Shown: piece after piece, positions 7,117 through 15,173 of the stretch
Layout: each line of letters starts with the position of its first letter
How positions within the stretch are numbered: the stretch's first letter is position 1
From: Nocardioidaceae bacterium
GTDB taxonomy: Bacteria; Actinomycetota; Actinomycetes; Propionibacteriales; Nocardioidaceae
Direction of reading: 5' to 3'
Length of the DNA stretch: 37,043 nucleotides
NCBI GenBank assembly: GCA_025980475.1
Contig: JAICXL010000020.1
Coordinates: 1-37,043 of the forward strand
Notes under the pieces: model-generated
What the model saw: the letters and a program-made list of their open reading frames with translations, nothing else
Told to the model about the DNA's origin: nothing
Database searches by the model: none
Program-made: the position numbers and the translations under genes

Positions 7117-8402
7117 CCGACAGCGACGCGAGCCGGCCCGGGCTGAGGCTCGACGCGGTCGAGGAGGCCATCGCGGACATCGCCGCCGGCAAGGCGGTCG
7201 TGGTCATCGACGACGCCGACCGGGAGAACGAGGGCGACATCATCTTCGCGGCCAGCAAGGCGAACCCCGCGCTGATGGCGTTCACGATCAGGTGGTCCAG
7301 CGGGGTGATCTGCGTGCCGATGCCGGCCGCCATGCTCGACCGGCTCGAGATCCCATTGATGACCCCGCACAACCGCGACAGGCTGCGCACGGCCTACACC
7401 GTCTCGGTGGATGCCCGTGACGGCGTCACCACCGGCATCTCCGCCCACGACCGGGCGCACACCGCGCGGGTGCTCGCCGACTCCGCGACCGAGCCGGGGG
7501 ACCTCACCCGGCCCGGGCACGTCTTCCCGCTGCGCTACCGCGAGGGTGGTGTGCTGGTCCGTCGAGGACACACGGAGGCGGCCGTCGACCTGGCCCGGCT
7601 CGCCGGGCTGACCCCTGCAGGGGTGCTCGTCGAGGTGGTCAACGACGACGGCACCATGAAGCGCGGCCAGCAGCTGCGGGACTTCGCCGACGAGCACGGG
7701 CTGCGCCTGATCTCGATCGAACAGCTCGTGCACCACCGGCGGCGCACCGAGATGCACGTCGAGCGCCGTGCCCGGACCAGGCTCCCCACCGAGCACGGCG
7801 ACTTCACCGCGTTCGGCTACCGGATCACCGTCGACGGCCCGGGTGACGACTCAGGGCACGTGGCCCTGGTGTACGGCGATCCCGCGGATCTGCGCGACGG
7901 CACGCCGGTGCTCACCCGGGTGCACAGCGAGTGCCTCACCGGGGACGTCTTCGGGTCGTCGCGTTGTGACTGCGGCCCGCAGCTGGACGAGGCGATGGAC
8001 CGCATCGCCGCCGAGGGCAGGGGAGTCGTCATCTACCTGCGCGGCCACGAGGGGCGCGGCATCGGCCTGCTGGCCAAGCTGCAGGCCTACCAGCTGCAGG
8101 ACGGCGGCCGCGACACCGTGGACGCCAACCTCGAGCTGGGGCTGCCTGCCGACGCCCGGCACTACGGCGCCGCCTCGCAGATCCTCCGCGACCTCGGGGT
8201 GGTCAGCGTCCGGCTGATGACCAACAACCCCGACAAGACCAGCAGCCTGGAGACCTACGGCATCCGGGTCACCGAGCGGGTGCCGTTGACGCCCAGGCCC
8301 AACGACCACAACCTCGCCTACCTGCAGACCAAGCGGGACCGGATGGGCCACGTGCTGCCCCACCTGGCCCCGGCGAGCGCCACGGATGGAGAGCCAGGAT
8401 GA
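7113..8402 (+). CDS. ribBA: Bifunctional RibBA (DHBP synthase / GTP cyclohydrolase II)
   Basis: Supplies both precursors of riboflavin: 3,4-dihydroxy-2-butanone 4-phosphate from ribulose 5-phosphate, and the pyrimidine from GTP. The 429-residue protein has the RibB domain first, with [10 protein letters not shown] (33-42), TAYTVSVDA and [13 protein letters not shown] (153-165). The RibA domain follows from about residue 212, with [17 protein letters not shown] (271-287) giving zinc ligands C274, C285 and C287, and [10 protein letters not shown] after it. Both halves keep their catalytic signatures, so both activities are expected. It overlaps ribM and ribH by four bases each. Confidence 0.97.
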   Translation: MTDSDASRPGLRLDAVEEAIADIAAGKAVVVIDDADRENEGDIIFAASKANPALMAFTIRWSSGVICVPMPAAMLDRLEIPLMTPHNRDRLRTAYTVSVDARDGVTTGISAHDRAHTARVLADSATEPGDLTRPGHVFPLRYREGGVLVRRGHTEAAVDLARLAGLTPAGVLVEVVNDDGTMKRGQQLRDFADEHGLRLISIEQLVHHRRRTEMHVERRARTRLPTEHGDFTAFGYRITVDGPGDDSGHVALVYGDPADLRDGTPVLTRVHSECLTGDVFGSSRCDCGPQLDEAMDRIAAEGRGVVIYLRGHEGRGIGLLAKLQAYQLQDGGRDTVDANLELGLPADARHYGAASQILRDLGVVSVRLMTNNPDKTSSLETYGIRVTERVPLTPRPNDHNLAYLQTKRDRMGHVLPHLAPASATDGEPG

Positions 8403-8890
8403 GTGGGCCCGGTGCCCCGGACACCGAGCCGGTCGACTGCCACGAGCTCCGCGTGGCAGTGGTGGCCGCGAGCTGGCACGAGCAGGTGATGGACGGCCTG
8501 GTCGCCGGTGCCCAGCGCGCGCTGGTCGAGCACCGGGTGGGGAACTCCGTGCTCGTCCGGGTCCCCGGCTCCTTCGAGCTGCCGGTCGTCGCCAGCGCGC
8601 TCGCCACCCAGGGCTTCGACGCCGTGGTGGCGCTCGGCGTCGTCATCCGCGGTGGCACGCCGCACTTCGAGTTCGTCTGCCGGGCCGCCACCGACGGGCT
8701 CAGCCGGGTCGCCCTCGACAGTGGCGTCGCCGTCGGCTTCGGCGTCCTCACCTGCGACACCGAGGAGCAGGCACTCGCCCGCTGCGGGGTCGAGGGCTCG
8801 CAGGAGGACAAGGGCTATCAGGCGACGGCGGCGGCGCTTCTCACCGCCACGACCTTGCGGCGGATCAAGCGCCGAGAACCCTTAGGCTGA
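8399..8890 (+). CDS. ribH: 6,7-dimethyl-8-ribityllumazine synthase
   Basis: Condenses the RibBA and RibD products to lumazine, the penultimate step of riboflavin synthesis. The 163-residue protein shows VPGSFELP (55-62), [13 protein letters not shown] (82-94) with the probable catalytic H89, and [14 protein letters not shown]. These proteins assemble as pentamers or 60-mers (family knowledge). The ATG overlaps the ribBA stop. The final codons hold a TAGGCT hexamer that may serve hisE. Confidence 0.97.
   Translation: MSGPGAPDTEPVDCHELRVAVVAASWHEQVMDGLVAGAQRALVEHRVGNSVLVRVPGSFELPVVASALATQGFDAVVALGVVIRGGTPHFEFVCRAATDGLSRVALDSGVAVGFGVLTCDTEEQALARCGVEGSQEDKGYQATAAALLTATTLRRIKRREPLG
8883..8888 (+). 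promoter_or_regulatory. Candidate leaderless -10 for hisE-hisG inside the end of ribH
   Basis: TAGGCT fits TANNNT and stops six bases before the hisE GTG (8895). Its last T is the first base of the ribH stop codon. This would let hisE-hisG be transcribed independently of the riboswitch-controlled rib operon. Confidence 0.45.
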
Positions 8891-8894
8891 GCCG

Positions 8895-9158
8895 GTGAAG
8901 ACGTTCGAGGAGCTGTGGGCCGAGCTGCAGGAGAAGGCGACGACCCGCCCCGAGGGTTCCGGCACGGTGGCTGCCCTCGACGCCGGCGTGCACACCATCG
9001 GCAAGAAGCTGGTGGAGGAGGCAGCGGAGTCGTGGATGGCCGCCGAGCACGAGGGCCATGCCAGGGCGGCCGAGGAGATCAGCCAGCTGCTCTACCACGC
9101 GCAGGTGCTGATGCTCGCCTCCGGCCTCAGCCTCGACGACGTCTACGCCCACCTGTGA
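8895..9158 (+). CDS. hisE: Phosphoribosyl-ATP pyrophosphatase
   Basis: Second enzyme of histidine synthesis; cleaves phosphoribosyl-ATP to phosphoribosyl-AMP. The 87-residue all-helical protein has the family motif [14 protein letters not shown] (38-51) with acidic metal ligands, and [16 protein letters not shown]. The GTG start lies four bases after the ribH stop and has no obvious ribosome site, which fits either coupling to ribH or a leaderless transcript from the TAGGCT just upstream. It is a stand-alone HisE, not fused to HisI, as usual in actinobacteria. Confidence 0.95.
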   Translation: MKTFEELWAELQEKATTRPEGSGTVAALDAGVHTIGKKLVEEAAESWMAAEHEGHARAAEEISQLLYHAQVLMLASGLSLDDVYAHL

Positions 9159-9166
9159 GATGACCC

Positions 9167-10054
9167 ATGTCTGACGACCCGCTTCGGACAGCCCCGCCCC
9201 AGGGTGGCCTCCTGCGCATCGCGGTGCCCAACAAGGGCTCCCTGGCCGCCGCCGCCGCCGAGATGCTCCGCGAGGCGGGCTACCGCCAGCGCAGCGACAG
9301 CAAGGAGCTCACCCTCATCGACCCCGAGAACGGTGTCGAGTTCTTCTACCTGCGGCCCCGCGACATCGCGCTCTACGTCGGGTCGGGAACCCTCGACGTC
9401 GGGATCACCGGGCGTGACCTGCTGCTCGACTCCGGCGCCAAGGCCGAGGAGGCGCTCGCCCTCGGGTTCGGCCGCTCCCGGTTCCGGTTCGCGGCGCGCC
9501 CCGGTGAGCTCACCGACCTCGATCACCTCGCCGGCAGGCGCATCGCGACCTCCTACGTCGGTCTCGTCCGCCGCCACCTCGAGGAGCGAGGCCTGGAGGC
9601 GGAGGTGATCCGGCTCGACGGTGCCGTGGAGACCAGCATCCAGCTCGGCGTCGCCGACGTGGTGGCCGACGTCGTCGAGACCGGGTCGACGCTGCTCCAG
9701 GCAGGCCTGCAGATCATCGGCGACGTGGTGCTGGAGTCGGAGGCCGTGGTCGTCACCCGGTCCGATGCCCCGCACCCGGCCGATTTCGAGGTGTTCCGGC
9801 GGCGCATCGACGGCGTCCTGGTGGCCCGCTCCTACGTGATGATGGACTACGACATCCCCGACGCGGCCGTGGAGCAGGCGGTCGGGCTCACGCCGGGCAT
9901 CGAGAGCCCGACGGTCTCCCCTCTGCACCGCGAGGGGTGGGTGGCGGTGCGTTCGATGGTGCCGCGTGACGGCGCCCAGCGGCTGATGGACCGGCTCTAC
10001 GAGATCGGGGCCCGGGGGATCCTGCTCACCGACATCCACGCCTGCAGGCTCTGA
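9167..10054 (+). CDS. hisG: ATP phosphoribosyltransferase (long form)
   Basis: First and committed step of histidine synthesis: joins ATP and PRPP. The 295-residue length marks the long, self-regulated form that does not need HisZ. The catalytic part shows RIAVPNKGSL near residue 17, the DVGITGRDLLLDSG segment and VVETGSTLLQAG, the PRPP-binding region. The C-terminal ACT-like regulatory domain (from about 215) ends GARGILLTDIHACRL and is the usual histidine feedback site. It follows hisE by eight bases and is likely co-transcribed. Confidence 0.96.
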   Translation: MSDDPLRTAPPQGGLLRIAVPNKGSLAAAAAEMLREAGYRQRSDSKELTLIDPENGVEFFYLRPRDIALYVGSGTLDVGITGRDLLLDSGAKAEEALALGFGRSRFRFAARPGELTDLDHLAGRRIATSYVGLVRRHLEERGLEAEVIRLDGAVETSIQLGVADVVADVVETGSTLLQAGLQIIGDVVLESEAVVVTRSDAPHPADFEVFRRRIDGVLVARSYVMMDYDIPDAAVEQAVGLTPGIESPTVSPLHREGWVAVRSMVPRDGAQRLMDRLYEIGARGILLTDIHACRL

Positions 10055-10060
10055 CCGGCG

Positions 10061-10519
10061 ATGTCGGGTGCACCGGTCTCGTTGCCACACACGTGGCGCC
10101 CCTTCGGCGCCCGGATGGCGATCTTCGTCTTCGGGGGTGGGCTGGCGGTCGTGTTCGTCGCCGCCGGGATCCTGCTCGGCGACGAGGTCAACACCTTCAC
10201 GATCTTCCAGAAGCTCACCGTGGCGGTCTTCGTGGTGCTGGCGGTCGGGTGCGCATGGGCCATCGCCCGTTGCCGGATCACCGCGGCCCCGGACACGGTC
10301 ACGGTGGTCAACGGCTACCGTCGCCGGGTCTACGAGTGGCCGCAGGTGGTCGACGTGTCGCTCCGCCACGGCGCGCCCTGGGCGGGACTGGACCTGTCCG
10401 ACGGCACCCAGATCTCGGTCGTGGCGATCCAGGGCTCCGACGGTCCGCGCGCCGAACGTGCCGTGCGGGAGCTGCGGGCGCTGATCGCCGCGCACACACC
10501 ACCCGAGCCGGAGCGCTGA
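10061..10519 (+). CDS. Small PH-domain membrane protein
   Basis: A 152-residue protein with two hydrophobic segments (about residues 18-40, GARMAIFVFGGG onward, and about 51-70, TVAVFVVLAVGC onward) followed by a cytoplasmic beta-rich tail. The tail (ITAAPDTVTVVNGYRRRVYEWPQVVDVSLR, then GLDLSDGTQISVVAIQ) resembles the bacterial PH-like domain found in short actinobacterial membrane proteins. Molecular role is unknown. It starts six bases after hisG, an arrangement inferred to be conserved in actinobacteria. It could be read through from hisG; nothing ties it to histidine synthesis biochemically. Confidence 0.75.
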   Translation: MSGAPVSLPHTWRPFGARMAIFVFGGGLAVVFVAAGILLGDEVNTFTIFQKLTVAVFVVLAVGCAWAIARCRITAAPDTVTVVNGYRRRVYEWPQVVDVSLRHGAPWAGLDLSDGTQISVVAIQGSDGPRAERAVRELRALIAAHTPPEPER

Positions 10520-10535
10520 GCCGCGTCGGGAGCGG

Positions 10536-11432
10536 TCAGGCCCGGCGGATGCCGAAGCGACCGGACCAGGTGCTCCCGGGCTCGAGCTCGACGAGGTCGG
10601 TGCCAGAGTTGAACGCGTCCGCCGGCGAGGTCATCGGTTCCACTGCCAGCGACTCCCGGGCACCCCGCTCGAGGGTGTCGCCGGTGAAGACCTGGACCCA
10701 GGCGAAGGAGTCGTCCAGCCACATCTCGACCGCACTGCTCTGCCCCTCGACGCGCACGACGGCGAGCCCGTCGCCGCCGCGGATCAGGTCCGTGTAGGCG
10801 TCGTCGAGCTCGAGGGACCCGATCAGCCGCCCGGTGCGGAAGTCGTGGTCCCACGACACCGGGGCGGTGCCGACCGGCAGCGACCGCTCGTCGACCAGCT
10901 GGCGGGTCTCGGCGGGCACGGTCAGCGTGACGTCGTCGACCCGCCCAGCTCCGACTGCGAGATAGGGATGCATCCCTGCGGCGAACGGCGCGGGGGAGTG
11001 CGCCAGGTTGGTCGCGGTGAGGGTGATCGTCAGACCGCCGCCCGCCACCGCGTAGTCCGCCGTGACGTCCAGCGTCCACGGGTAGCCGGTCTGGGCCATC
11101 AAGCGGTAGCCGAGCCGGACCCGGTCGTCGGCCACCTCGAGCGGCCGCCAGGAGCACCAGCGGACGAGTCCGTGGATGGCGTTGCCGGTCTTCGGCTCCG
11201 AGATGGCCAGCTGCAGGTCCTGGCCGTCGAAGGCGTAGGCGCCGTCCCGGACCCGGTTGACCCACGGGACCAGCACCTGGCCCCGCCCGCCCGCCGGCCT
11301 CTCGTCGGCCGGATACCCCCGCAGGACCTCGACGCCGCGGTGGGTCAGCGACCGGATGCCGCCGCCCTCCACGACCACGGCCTCGTAGCCGTCCGCCGCG
11401 ATCGTGAACTGCTCACCCGTCGGTGCCACCAT
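10536..11432 (-). CDS. Aldose 1-epimerase family protein
   Basis: A 298-residue galactose-mutarotase-like protein, expected to interconvert the alpha and beta anomers of an aldose. Conserved positions are visible: GNAIHGLVRW with the first histidine, AGMHPYLAV with the second histidine, and SLAVEPMTSPADAFNSG with the catalytic glutamate. NRVRDGAYAFDGQ is also typical. The ATG at 11432 (reading leftwards) is preferred over an in-frame upstream start because a TACCCT hexamer ends seven bases before it. The sugar specificity cannot be told. It faces the PH-domain gene tail to tail with 16 bases between them. Confidence 0.88.
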   Translation of the reverse strand: MVAPTGEQFTIAADGYEAVVVEGGGIRSLTHRGVEVLRGYPADERPAGGRGQVLVPWVNRVRDGAYAFDGQDLQLAISEPKTGNAIHGLVRWCSWRPLEVADDRVRLGYRLMAQTGYPWTLDVTADYAVAGGGLTITLTATNLAHSPAPFAAGMHPYLAVGAGRVDDVTLTVPAETRQLVDERSLPVGTAPVSWDHDFRTGRLIGSLELDDAYTDLIRGGDGLAVVRVEGQSSAVEMWLDDSFAWVQVFTGDTLERGARESLAVEPMTSPADAFNSGTDLVELEPGSTWSGRFGIRRA

Positions 11433-11439
11433 GGGTCGC

Positions 11440-11445
11440 AGGGTA
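11440..11445 (-). promoter_or_regulatory. Candidate leaderless -10 for the aldose epimerase
   Basis: On the minus strand TACCCT is followed by seven bases and then ATG (11432). It sits in the short gap after the kinase stop, so the epimerase can be expressed apart from the kinase cassette. Confidence 0.4.
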
Positions 11446-11454
11446 CGCGACAGG

Positions 11455-12003
11455 TCAGTACGACGCAGTGCCGTCGACGTGGACACCGGCGCGCTCCCGG
11501 ATCCGGTCCCGGTCGAAGAGCGCCTGCTCGTCCGCCATCCACTGCACCCAGCGCTCCCGCATCTGCTCCCCGTCGCGTCGCAGGCCCCGGGCCAGCCGCA
11601 CGTCGGTCGGCACCTCGACCCAGACCAGCAGCGTGGTCAGCAAGGACCAGGCGCTGCCCCCGGAGCCGACCCCCTCGAGCACCAGCCAGGGGCCAGGCGC
11701 GACGACGTGCGCCTCGGCGTACTCCCCCCGAGCCCATTCGTAGCGCCGGTAGCTGCCCGGCCTCCCGTCGGACAGCGGGCCTAGCAGCCCGAGGACCATC
11801 GGGTCCACCCGGCCCAGGCCGTCCCAGCCGGGGTAGAGGTCGTCCATGTGCACCACCGGGGCGCCGTCGAGCCTGTCGGCCAGCGCTGTGGCCAGCGTGG
11901 TCTTCCCCGACCCGGCCGGGCCGTCGACACAGACCAGCCGGCCACTGCCCAGCGTGGCCGGGATCGCCGCGGCCGCCGCGACGATGCGCCCGGGCAGGCT
12001 CAC
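11455..12003 (-). CDS. P-loop kinase, uridine kinase-like
   Basis: A 182-residue P-loop NTPase. Walker A is GPAGSGKTT (about 28-36); the VHMDDLYPGWDGLGRVD segment resembles the substrate-binding DD motif of nucleoside kinases; LVLEGVGSG acts as the Walker B region; and GLRRDGEQMRERWVQWM is a lid-like arginine-rich helix. Such proteins are commonly annotated as uridine kinase family in actinobacteria, but the substrate has not been shown. The GTG start overlaps the stop of the PLP-enzyme gene by four bases (GTGA), so the two are translated together. Confidence 0.75.
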   Translation of the reverse strand: MSLPGRIVAAAAAIPATLGSGRLVCVDGPAGSGKTTLATALADRLDGAPVVHMDDLYPGWDGLGRVDPMVLGLLGPLSDGRPGSYRRYEWARGEYAEAHVVAPGPWLVLEGVGSGGSAWSLLTTLLVWVEVPTDVRLARGLRRDGEQMRERWVQWMADEQALFDRDRIRERAGVHVDGTASY

Positions 12004-13223
12004 CAGGCCTTGCCAAGCCCGCGGTAGGTCGGCACCGACTCGATGACGGCATCGCCGCTCACCAGGTGCACGGTGTTGGCGTGCTCGGCGAGCTCGCCGG
12101 CCTTGGCGTGCCGGAACCAGACCCAGTCGCCGATCGCCAGGGCCCGGGCGCCCGGGCCGGTCAGCGGGGTCTGCACCTCACCGGCGCCCTCGAGTGCGGT
12201 CAGGTGCAGCCCGAAGGGTGCCCACGGCAGCGGCAGCCGGTCCCGGCCCGCCGCGCCACTGGCGACGAAGCCACCGCCGGCGACGGTGACGACGTCCGCG
12301 GCGGGCCGCCGGACGACCGGGACACCGAAGAATGCCGCCGGCCGCGGCCGGAAGCTGCGGTAGTGGTCGAACAGGCCGGGGACCAGCAGCCCCGAGCCGG
12401 CAGCCACCTCGCTGACCACCGGGTCGCCAACTGTCGACTCGATCGAGCCGGAGCCACCGGCATTCCAGAACTCGAGCTCGGCGATCGTGGCCAGCGCCCG
12501 GGCGACCCGCTCCCGCCGGTCGGCCAGCTGGGCCACCGAGGCGCCCTTGAGGCGCCGGACGACGAAGCTCCGCGCGCGCTGGCCGGGCACGTCGTCGGGG
12601 ACTCCGGCGACCTGCCCCTCGTAGGTCATCACGCCGACCAGCGCGAAGCCGCGGCGGACCACGTCGCGGGCCAGGCCGACCACCGGGTCGACGTCGGTCA
12701 ACGGGGAGCGCTTGGGGCCGACGTGGGCCGGCCCGAGCCGCAGCCCGGCGTCCACGTCGATCGCCACCCGGACACCGGCCACCGGGCCGGCGGCGGCGAC
12801 CACGTCGAGGTGGTCGACGCTGTCGACCATCAGGGTGATGGCGGCCCGTCCCCGCTCGCTGCCGAGGAGGAGGCCCAGGGCGGTGCCGTCGACGGTGGGG
12901 TAGCCCATGACCACGTCGTCGCAGAGGCCCTCGTCGACCAGCCACAGGGCCTCGCGCAGGGAGTAGGACAGCACGCCGTGGAACCCCGGCGTGCCGAGCG
13001 CGCGCGCCAGCAGCGTCGGCACCCGGATCGACTTCGAGGCGACGCGCACTGGCTTGCCAGCAGCCCGCCGGACGAGCTCGGCGGCGTTGGCGTCGAAGGC
13101 GTCCCGGTCGACCGCCACCAGCGGGCTCGCAGGGTCGTCCACACCGGCGACCGCTGGGCCCAGCCGGCGGGCGAGGCGCTGCCGCTCGACGGCCTCGTCG
13201 AGCGGTCGGTGCGGCGCCGTCAC
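12000..13223 (-). CDS. Fold-type III PLP enzyme (amino acid deaminase/aldolase, D-serine dehydratase-like)
   Basis: A 407-residue protein of the alanine racemase N-terminal fold with a D-threonine aldolase/D-serine dehydratase-like C-terminal domain (COG3616 type). The PLP lysine is probably K64 in VRVASKSIRVP. Other supporting segments are GVLSYSLREALWLVDEG, VRVAIDVDAGLRLG, GVMTYEGQVAG and NAGGSGSIEST. The C-terminal RHAKAGELAEHANTVHL resembles the region supplying metal ligands in this family. Likely reactions are deamination or retro-aldol cleavage of a D-amino acid; the substrate is not evident. The GTG start at 13223 overlaps the upstream membrane-protein stop (GTGA); the longer open frame upstream is that gene's shadow. 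Confidence 0.82.
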   Translation of the reverse strand: MTAPHRPLDEAVERQRLARRLGPAVAGVDDPASPLVAVDRDAFDANAAELVRRAAGKPVRVASKSIRVPTLLARALGTPGFHGVLSYSLREALWLVDEGLCDDVVMGYPTVDGTALGLLLGSERGRAAITLMVDSVDHLDVVAAAGPVAGVRVAIDVDAGLRLGPAHVGPKRSPLTDVDPVVGLARDVVRRGFALVGVMTYEGQVAGVPDDVPGQRARSFVVRRLKGASVAQLADRRERVARALATIAELEFWNAGGSGSIESTVGDPVVSEVAAGSGLLVPGLFDHYRSFRPRPAAFFGVPVVRRPAADVVTVAGGGFVASGAAGRDRLPLPWAPFGLHLTALEGAGEVQTPLTGPGARALAIGDWVWFRHAKAGELAEHANTVHLVSGDAVIESVPTYRGLGKAW

Positions 13224-13678
13224 GAGATGCCGTGCCGGCGCAGGATCGCCTCGATGTCGTCCATGTCGTCGGGGCTCGCCGACTTGTTCTGGACGTTCTG
13301 CCGCGGCTTCGACCCGGGTTGCTGGATCGGGGCCTTCCCGGCCCCCGCGACGCGGGGGCGCCCTCGCGTGCCGACGCCTCGGGCGCGCATCGCACCGGAG
13401 GCCCCGAAGAGCACCACGGCGACGCCGGCCGCCACGATGCCGAGCCACACCACGGGGGAGAAGACCAGGTGGAGTGCCCAGGCGCCGACATCGCCGGCCA
13501 CGTTGGCGGCAAGGTGCAGGGTGCCGGTCAACCAGGCGGCGATCGGCAGGATGCTCCACGCGAGCCCGCGCAGCCCGGCCGCGAGCCCGCGCCGCCGCCA
13601 GGCCAGCCAGCTGAGCACCCCGCCGAGCGCGGAGAGCACGCAGGCGACGGCGCCCCAGGTGACGAAGTCGTAGCCCAC
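13220..13678 (-). CDS. Hypothetical membrane protein with acidic/basic C-terminal tail
   Basis: A 152-residue protein of unrecognised family. It has about three hydrophobic segments: residues 5-25, about 38-60, and about 70-95 ([20 protein letters not shown]). A Gly/Arg/Pro-rich linker follows, then the tail [16 protein letters not shown], which looks like a short amphipathic helix and may be a docking segment (inference). The GTG start is preceded by TAGGCT at six bases, predicting a leaderless mRNA. It leads a three-gene cassette with the PLP enzyme and kinase, joined by GTGA overlaps, and is divergent from the sseB-like gene 45 bases away. Confidence 0.7.
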   Translation of the reverse strand: MGYDFVTWGAVACVLSALGGVLSWLAWRRRGLAAGLRGLAWSILPIAAWLTGTLHLAANVAGDVGAWALHLVFSPVVWLGIVAAGVAVVLFGASGAMRARGVGTRGRPRVAGAGKAPIQQPGSKPRQNVQNKSASPDDMDDIEAILRRHGIS

Positions 13679-13684
13679 GGCCCC

Positions 13685-13690
13685 AGCCTA
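13685..13690 (-). promoter_or_regulatory. Candidate leaderless -10 for the minus-strand membrane protein cassette
   Basis: Minus-strand TAGGCT is followed by GGGGCC and then the GTG start at 13678: a TANNNT-N6-GTG arrangement. It lies in a 45-bp divergent gap with the promoter of the opposite gene. Confidence 0.5.
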
Positions 13691-13711
13691 CGGTCAGGCA
13701 CGCACGGTTGA

Positions 13712-13717
13712 GAGGAT
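13712..13717 (+). promoter_or_regulatory. Candidate leaderless -10 for the sseB-like gene
   Basis: GAGGAT (a one-base departure from TANNNT) ends six bases before the GTG at 13724. No ribosome site is evident. Confidence 0.35.
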
Positions 13718-13723
13718 CGGCGG

Positions 13724-14215
13724 GTGCGGACCATTCCCGATCCCGGTTTCGCCGGAGACGACGGCTCGGTCGACCCCGCGGTCGGGGCCGCCCTGGCGCG
13801 CTACGAGGCCGAGCCGCGCAGCCAGCTCGAGGCGCTGGCGGTGGTGCAGCACACGCGGGTGCTGGTGCCCGTGGTGGCGCTCCTGGGCGAGGTGGAGTAC
13901 GACGACCACGGCCGCCCCCACGACAAGACCAGCGACATGGCCACCGTGCTGGTCGAGGGAGCCGACGGCCGCAAGGCGCTGCTGGCCTTCACCGGCACCG
14001 GTCCGCTGGAACGCTGGAACGCCGAGGCGCGGCCGGTCCCGGTCGCCCTGCCGGTCGCAGCCAGGTCGGCCGTCGACGACGGCGCCGACGCTCTCGTGCT
14101 CGACATCGCCGGCCCGGTGCTGTTCCCGGTCGAGGGCGAGCTGCTGCGCGCCCTCGCCGAGGGGAGCAGGCTGGTGCGGCTCGGCGACGGCTGGGGCTGG
14201 GCCCGGCCGGCCTGA
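13724..14215 (+). CDS. SseB-family protein
   Basis: A 163-residue soluble protein resembling the SseB N-terminal domain. Supporting features are [13 protein letters not shown] at the start, the strand [16 protein letters not shown], the [21 protein letters not shown] segment, and [22 protein letters not shown] near the end. The family takes its name from an E. coli serine-sensitivity gene; its biochemical role in actinobacteria is unknown. It lies before infC with a 260-base gap and has its own predicted promoter, so it is probably not part of the infC operon. Confidence 0.75.
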   Translation: MRTIPDPGFAGDDGSVDPAVGAALARYEAEPRSQLEALAVVQHTRVLVPVVALLGEVEYDDHGRPHDKTSDMATVLVEGADGRKALLAFTGTGPLERWNAEARPVPVALPVAARSAVDDGADALVLDIAGPVLFPVEGELLRALAEGSRLVRLGDGWGWARPA

Positions 14216-14225
14216 CGGCAGCGTT

Positions 14226-14255
14226 TCGACATCGGCAGCAGCCGTCCCGTACACT
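14226..14255 (+). promoter_or_regulatory. Promoter of the infC-rpmI-rplT operon
   Basis: TCGACA (14226-14231; one mismatch to TTGACA) and TACACT (14250-14255; TANNNT) are separated by 18 bases. This is the clearest -35/-10 pair in the window. A start near 14262 would give a leader of about 215 bases before infC. Confidence 0.6.
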
Positions 14256-14261
14256 GGCAGG

Positions 14262-14475
14262 TGACCGACCGGTCATCTCGTGTGGCCGGTCCGACAAGCG
14301 GAGGCCTCCTCCCACCCGCATCGACCGCCACAGGTCGTCGGGTCACGGTCACGGGCGGGACGCCGTACGCCCCCGTCCGTCTCCTGGGGCTTCCGTGCGT
14401 CGACGCGGGGGCCCTCTTCCACATCCGGGGCCCAGGCGTGGTCGAAGCTCACCGCAACCGACCCCTGGAGGACCC
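14262..14475 (+). other. Long 5' leader of infC with hairpin
   Basis: This stretch has no convincing gene. CGGGCGGG (14352-14359) can pair with CCCGTCCG (14372-14379), one G-U pair included, around a 12-base loop. No run of T follows, so this is not a standard intrinsic terminator. GGAGGA at 14467-14472 is the ribosome site. Leaders of this operon carry autoregulatory structures in other bacteria; whether this one does is unknown. Confidence 0.45.
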
Positions 14476-15156
14476 ATCAGCACTGAGCTGCGAATCAACG
14501 ACCGGATCCGGGTGCCCGAGGTCCGGCTCGTCGGACCCAACGGCGAGACCGTCGGCATCGTCTCCACCGGCGACGCCCTCCGTCTCGCGCAGGAGGCCGA
14601 CCTCGACCTCGTCGAGGTGGCCCCGCAGGCGCGCCCCCCGGTCTGCAAGCTCATGGACTACGGCAAGTTCAAGTACGAGAACGCGCAGAAGGCCCGAGAG
14701 GCGCGTCGCAACCAGACCAACACGGTGATCAAGGAGATGAAGCTCCGGCCGAAGATCGACGCGCACGACTACGAGACCAAGAAGGGCCACGTCGTGCGGT
14801 TCCTGCGCCAGGGCGACAAGGTCAAGATCACCATCATGTTCCGTGGCCGAGAGCAGCACCGCCCCGAGCTCGGATTCCGGCTGCTGCAGCGCCTCGCCGA
14901 GGACGTGCAGGAGCTCGGCTTCGTCGAGTCTGCGCCGAAGCAGGACGGCCGCAACATGATCATGGTGCTCGGGCCGCACAAGAAGAAGTCCGAGGCCAAG
15001 GCAGAGGTCAAGGCCGCCAAGCAGGAGCGTGCTGCGGCCCGCGAGGTGGAGCGAGCCGAGGAGCGTGCGGAGCGCACGGCCGCGCACACCGAGCTGCCGG
15101 CGCAGAAGAAGGAGCACAAGCGCTCGGAGAACCTCGATCCCGAGATCGAGGCCTGA
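14476..15156 (+). CDS. infC: Translation initiation factor IF-3 (apparent AUC start)
   Basis: Binds the 30S subunit and checks start-codon pairing. The 226-residue product reads [20 protein letters not shown] at its N-terminus, where IF-3 similarity begins. The IF3-N domain contains [23 protein letters not shown] split by MDYGKFKYE at about 60, and IF3-C contains [20 protein letters not shown] region and [21 protein letters not shown] charged tail rich in K, E and A follows, as in other actinobacteria. No ATG, GTG or TTG occurs at the point where similarity starts; the codon there is ATC (14476), four bases after GGAGG. The nearest in-frame canonical start is GTG 14395, which would add 27 unconserved residues and translate through the ribosome site. 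A rare AUC start is therefore preferred. Confidence 0.92.
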   Translation: MSTELRINDRIRVPEVRLVGPNGETVGIVSTGDALRLAQEADLDLVEVAPQARPPVCKLMDYGKFKYENAQKAREARRNQTNTVIKEMKLRPKIDAHDYETKKGHVVRFLRQGDKVKITIMFRGREQHRPELGFRLLQRLAEDVQELGFVESAPKQDGRNMIMVLGPHKKKSEAKAEVKAAKQERAAAREVERAEERAERTAAHTELPAQKKEHKRSENLDPEIEA

Positions 15157-15173
15157 GCGCCCCGAAGAGCACC

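Noticed and set aside
10845-13673. Long plus-strand open frame opposite the kinase, PLP-enzyme and membrane-protein genes
   Set aside because: It has the Arg/Pro/Gly-rich composition of a shadow frame, while the minus-strand genes show clear motifs and coupled starts.
14395-14475. GTG start for a longer IF-3
   Set aside because: It would add 27 residues without similarity and read through the GGAGGA ribosome site; the usual N-terminus begins at ATC 14476.
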